DNA of 6,700 bases from an uncultured Burkholderiales bacterium (GTDB lineage Bacteria; Pseudomonadota; Gammaproteobacteria; Burkholderiales; Burkholderiaceae_E): the NCBI GenBank assembly GCA_903923345.1, contig CAIXXI010000303.1, forward strand, positions 1 to 6,700, given 5' to 3'. A model generated the notes under the pieces. That model made no database searches and was not told where the DNA came from. It saw only the letters and a program-made list of their open reading frames with translations. Below, in pieces: positions 5,608 to 6,700 of the stretch; within the stretch, counting starts at the first letter, position 1, and each line of letters begins with the position of its first letter. A program made the position numbers and the translations under genes.

Positions 5608-6700
5608 TGAAGGTCGATCTTCCTGTCTCCCCGCGGGCGAGGCCGCCCCAGGATCCCGCCCTGCAGGGGCTGGCCCATGCCCTTCGCACAACGCGCCCAG
5701 GGATAGCCTCGCGCGGATTGCTGCTCGGGTTGTGTACGGTCTTTGCAGGTCTGGCGGCTTGGGCTCATTTCGCACGGGTCGATGATGTGGCGCGAGCCGA
5801 CGGCAAGATCGTGCCTTCAGGCCGGATGCAGGTGGTTCAGCATCTCGAAGGTGGCGTGGTCAATGCCATTCATGTCAAACCCGGCGATGAGGTGGCTCAG
5901 GGCAGCCCGTTGTTGAGCTTGTCACCGGTGCAGTTCGGTTCCGAGCGTGATAGCCGCAGCGAGCAGGTGCTGGCGCTGAAAGCCCGGCAGGCGAGACTGG
6001 AGGCTGAGGCGCGCGGGCTCGAACCGAGGTTCGATGCATCGATCAAGGGGCCAGGCGCATCCACGTACCTGCAAACCGAGCGAGCGGAGTTCGATCAGCG
6101 GCGCGCCCGATTGCAGTCTGACCTTGCGACGGTTGACACCCAGCTCACCCAGCGGCTCAAGGAAGTGGAAGAGGCGAAGACCACCTTGGCAACCGCCCGT
6201 CGCAACCTGGCGCTGTCGCGCGAAGAACGGGAGATTGTTGCGACCATGGTTGAGCGAGGTCTCGAGCCGCGGCTCGAGCTGGTCCGCCTGGATGGCCGCA
6301 TCAGTGAGATTCAGGGGCGTGTCGATTCAGCTCAGATGATGATCCCGCGACTCGATGCAGCGGTGTCTGAGGTGCGTGCACGCCGCCAGGCAGTCCTGAG
6401 TCAGTTCCGGGCGGATGCCTCATCGGAGTTGAGCCGCACCACCTCTGATCTGCGTGCTCAACAGGAATTGCTGCCCGGATTGAGTGATCGGGTGCAACGC
6501 ACTGAGATCGTTTCGCCGACCAAGGGGATCGTGAATCGGGTGGCTGTCACCACGGTCGGTGCCACCGCGCGTGCCGGTGAGCCGCTGGTCGAGATTGTTC
6601 CGGTCGATGACAAGCTGGTACTCGATGTCCGCATCCGGCCTCAGGACATCGGCTTCGTGAAGATCGGCATGCCGGCCCGTATCAAGCTCACCGCGTACGA
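5604..6700 (+). CDS. HlyD-family periplasmic adaptor (membrane fusion protein) of type I secretion, C-terminus missing
   Basis: Links the ABC exporter to the TolC channel across the periplasm. The frame is open from ATG 5604 to the right edge (365 codons seen; such adaptors run to roughly 430-480 residues). Residues 38-56 are a single membrane helix (GLLLGLCTVFAGLAAWAHF) preceded by an Arg-rich cytoplasmic tail. ADGKIVPSG at 65-73 and VVQHLEGGVV with KPGDEVAQG form the first half of the lipoyl-like domain. A long charged coiled-coil hairpin covers about 110-295. The second lipoyl half starts near T300 (EIVSPTKGIVNRVAV), followed by the beta-barrel segment PQDIGFVKIGMPARIKLTAY, where the window ends. 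The start overlaps the ABC stop as ATGA, and GGTGA at 5592-5596 gives a 7-nt spaced ribosome-binding site; ATG 5607 is an adjacent alternative. The gene order and coupling indicate stoichiometric assembly with the two upstream gene products. Confidence 0.94.
   Translation, partial: MMKVDLPVSPRARPPQDPALQGLAHALRTTRPGIASRGLLLGLCTVFAGLAAWAHFARVDDVARADGKIVPSGRMQVVQHLEGGVVNAIHVKPGDEVAQGSPLLSLSPVQFGSERDSRSEQVLALKARQARLEAEARGLEPRFDASIKGPGASTYLQTERAEFDQRRARLQSDLATVDTQLTQRLKEVEEAKTTLATARRNLALSREEREIVATMVERGLEPRLELVRLDGRISEIQGRVDSAQMMIPRLDAAVSEVRARRQAVLSQFRADASSELSRTTSDLRAQQELLPGLSDRVQRTEIVSPTKGIVNRVAVTTVGATARAGEPLVEIVPVDDKLVLDVRIRPQDIGFVKIGMPARIKLTAY

Noticed and set aside
4942..5775. 277-codon minus-strand open frame opposite the exporter ATPase domain and the adaptor start
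   Set aside because: It is antisense to the Walker A, signature and Walker B region, its translation is low-complexity and rich in Arg, His and Ser, and it spans the boundary of two real genes.

Overview
The window is GC-rich and protein-coding almost end to end. Codon use and protein motifs point to a Gram-negative proteobacterium, because it encodes outer-membrane, inner-membrane and periplasmic secretion parts. A betaproteobacterium (Burkholderiales-like) is my best guess. That rests mainly on the DNA polymerase IV active-site wording (GIDEVYLDLT instead of the enterobacterial SxDEAYLDVT), recalled from memory and not checked by search.

There are two divergent transcription units separated by a short intergenic gap around 1789-1852. 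The left unit runs on the minus strand: a small unrecognised protein (1788-1492), then dinB, the Y-family DNA polymerase IV (1528-347), then the N-terminal part of a FAD-dependent oxidoreductase that resembles the FAD half of MnmC (350-1, running off the left edge). These genes overlap each other (about 37 nt, then 4 nt in a GTGA arrangement), so they look translationally coupled.

The right unit runs on the plus strand and encodes all three parts of a type I secretion system in the order outer-membrane TolC-family channel (1853-3352), inner-membrane ABC transporter (3358-5607) and HlyD-type periplasmic adaptor (5604 to beyond the right edge). Spacing is 5 nt and then a 4-nt ATGA overlap, so this is a tight operon. 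The ABC protein carries an N-terminal C39-like domain without a catalytic cysteine and matches the LapB/LssB subfamily, which typically exports very large RTX or repeat adhesins. No substrate gene is visible; it would be expected outside the window.

The gap between the units contains a plausible extended -10 element and a small stem-loop in the leader of the secretion operon. No tRNA, rRNA, CRISPR array, insertion sequence or convincing terminator was seen. I did not find an evidently new system. The points most worth a second look are the missing secretion substrate, the small overlapping gene upstream of dinB, and the stand-alone MnmC-like FAD protein coupled to dinB.
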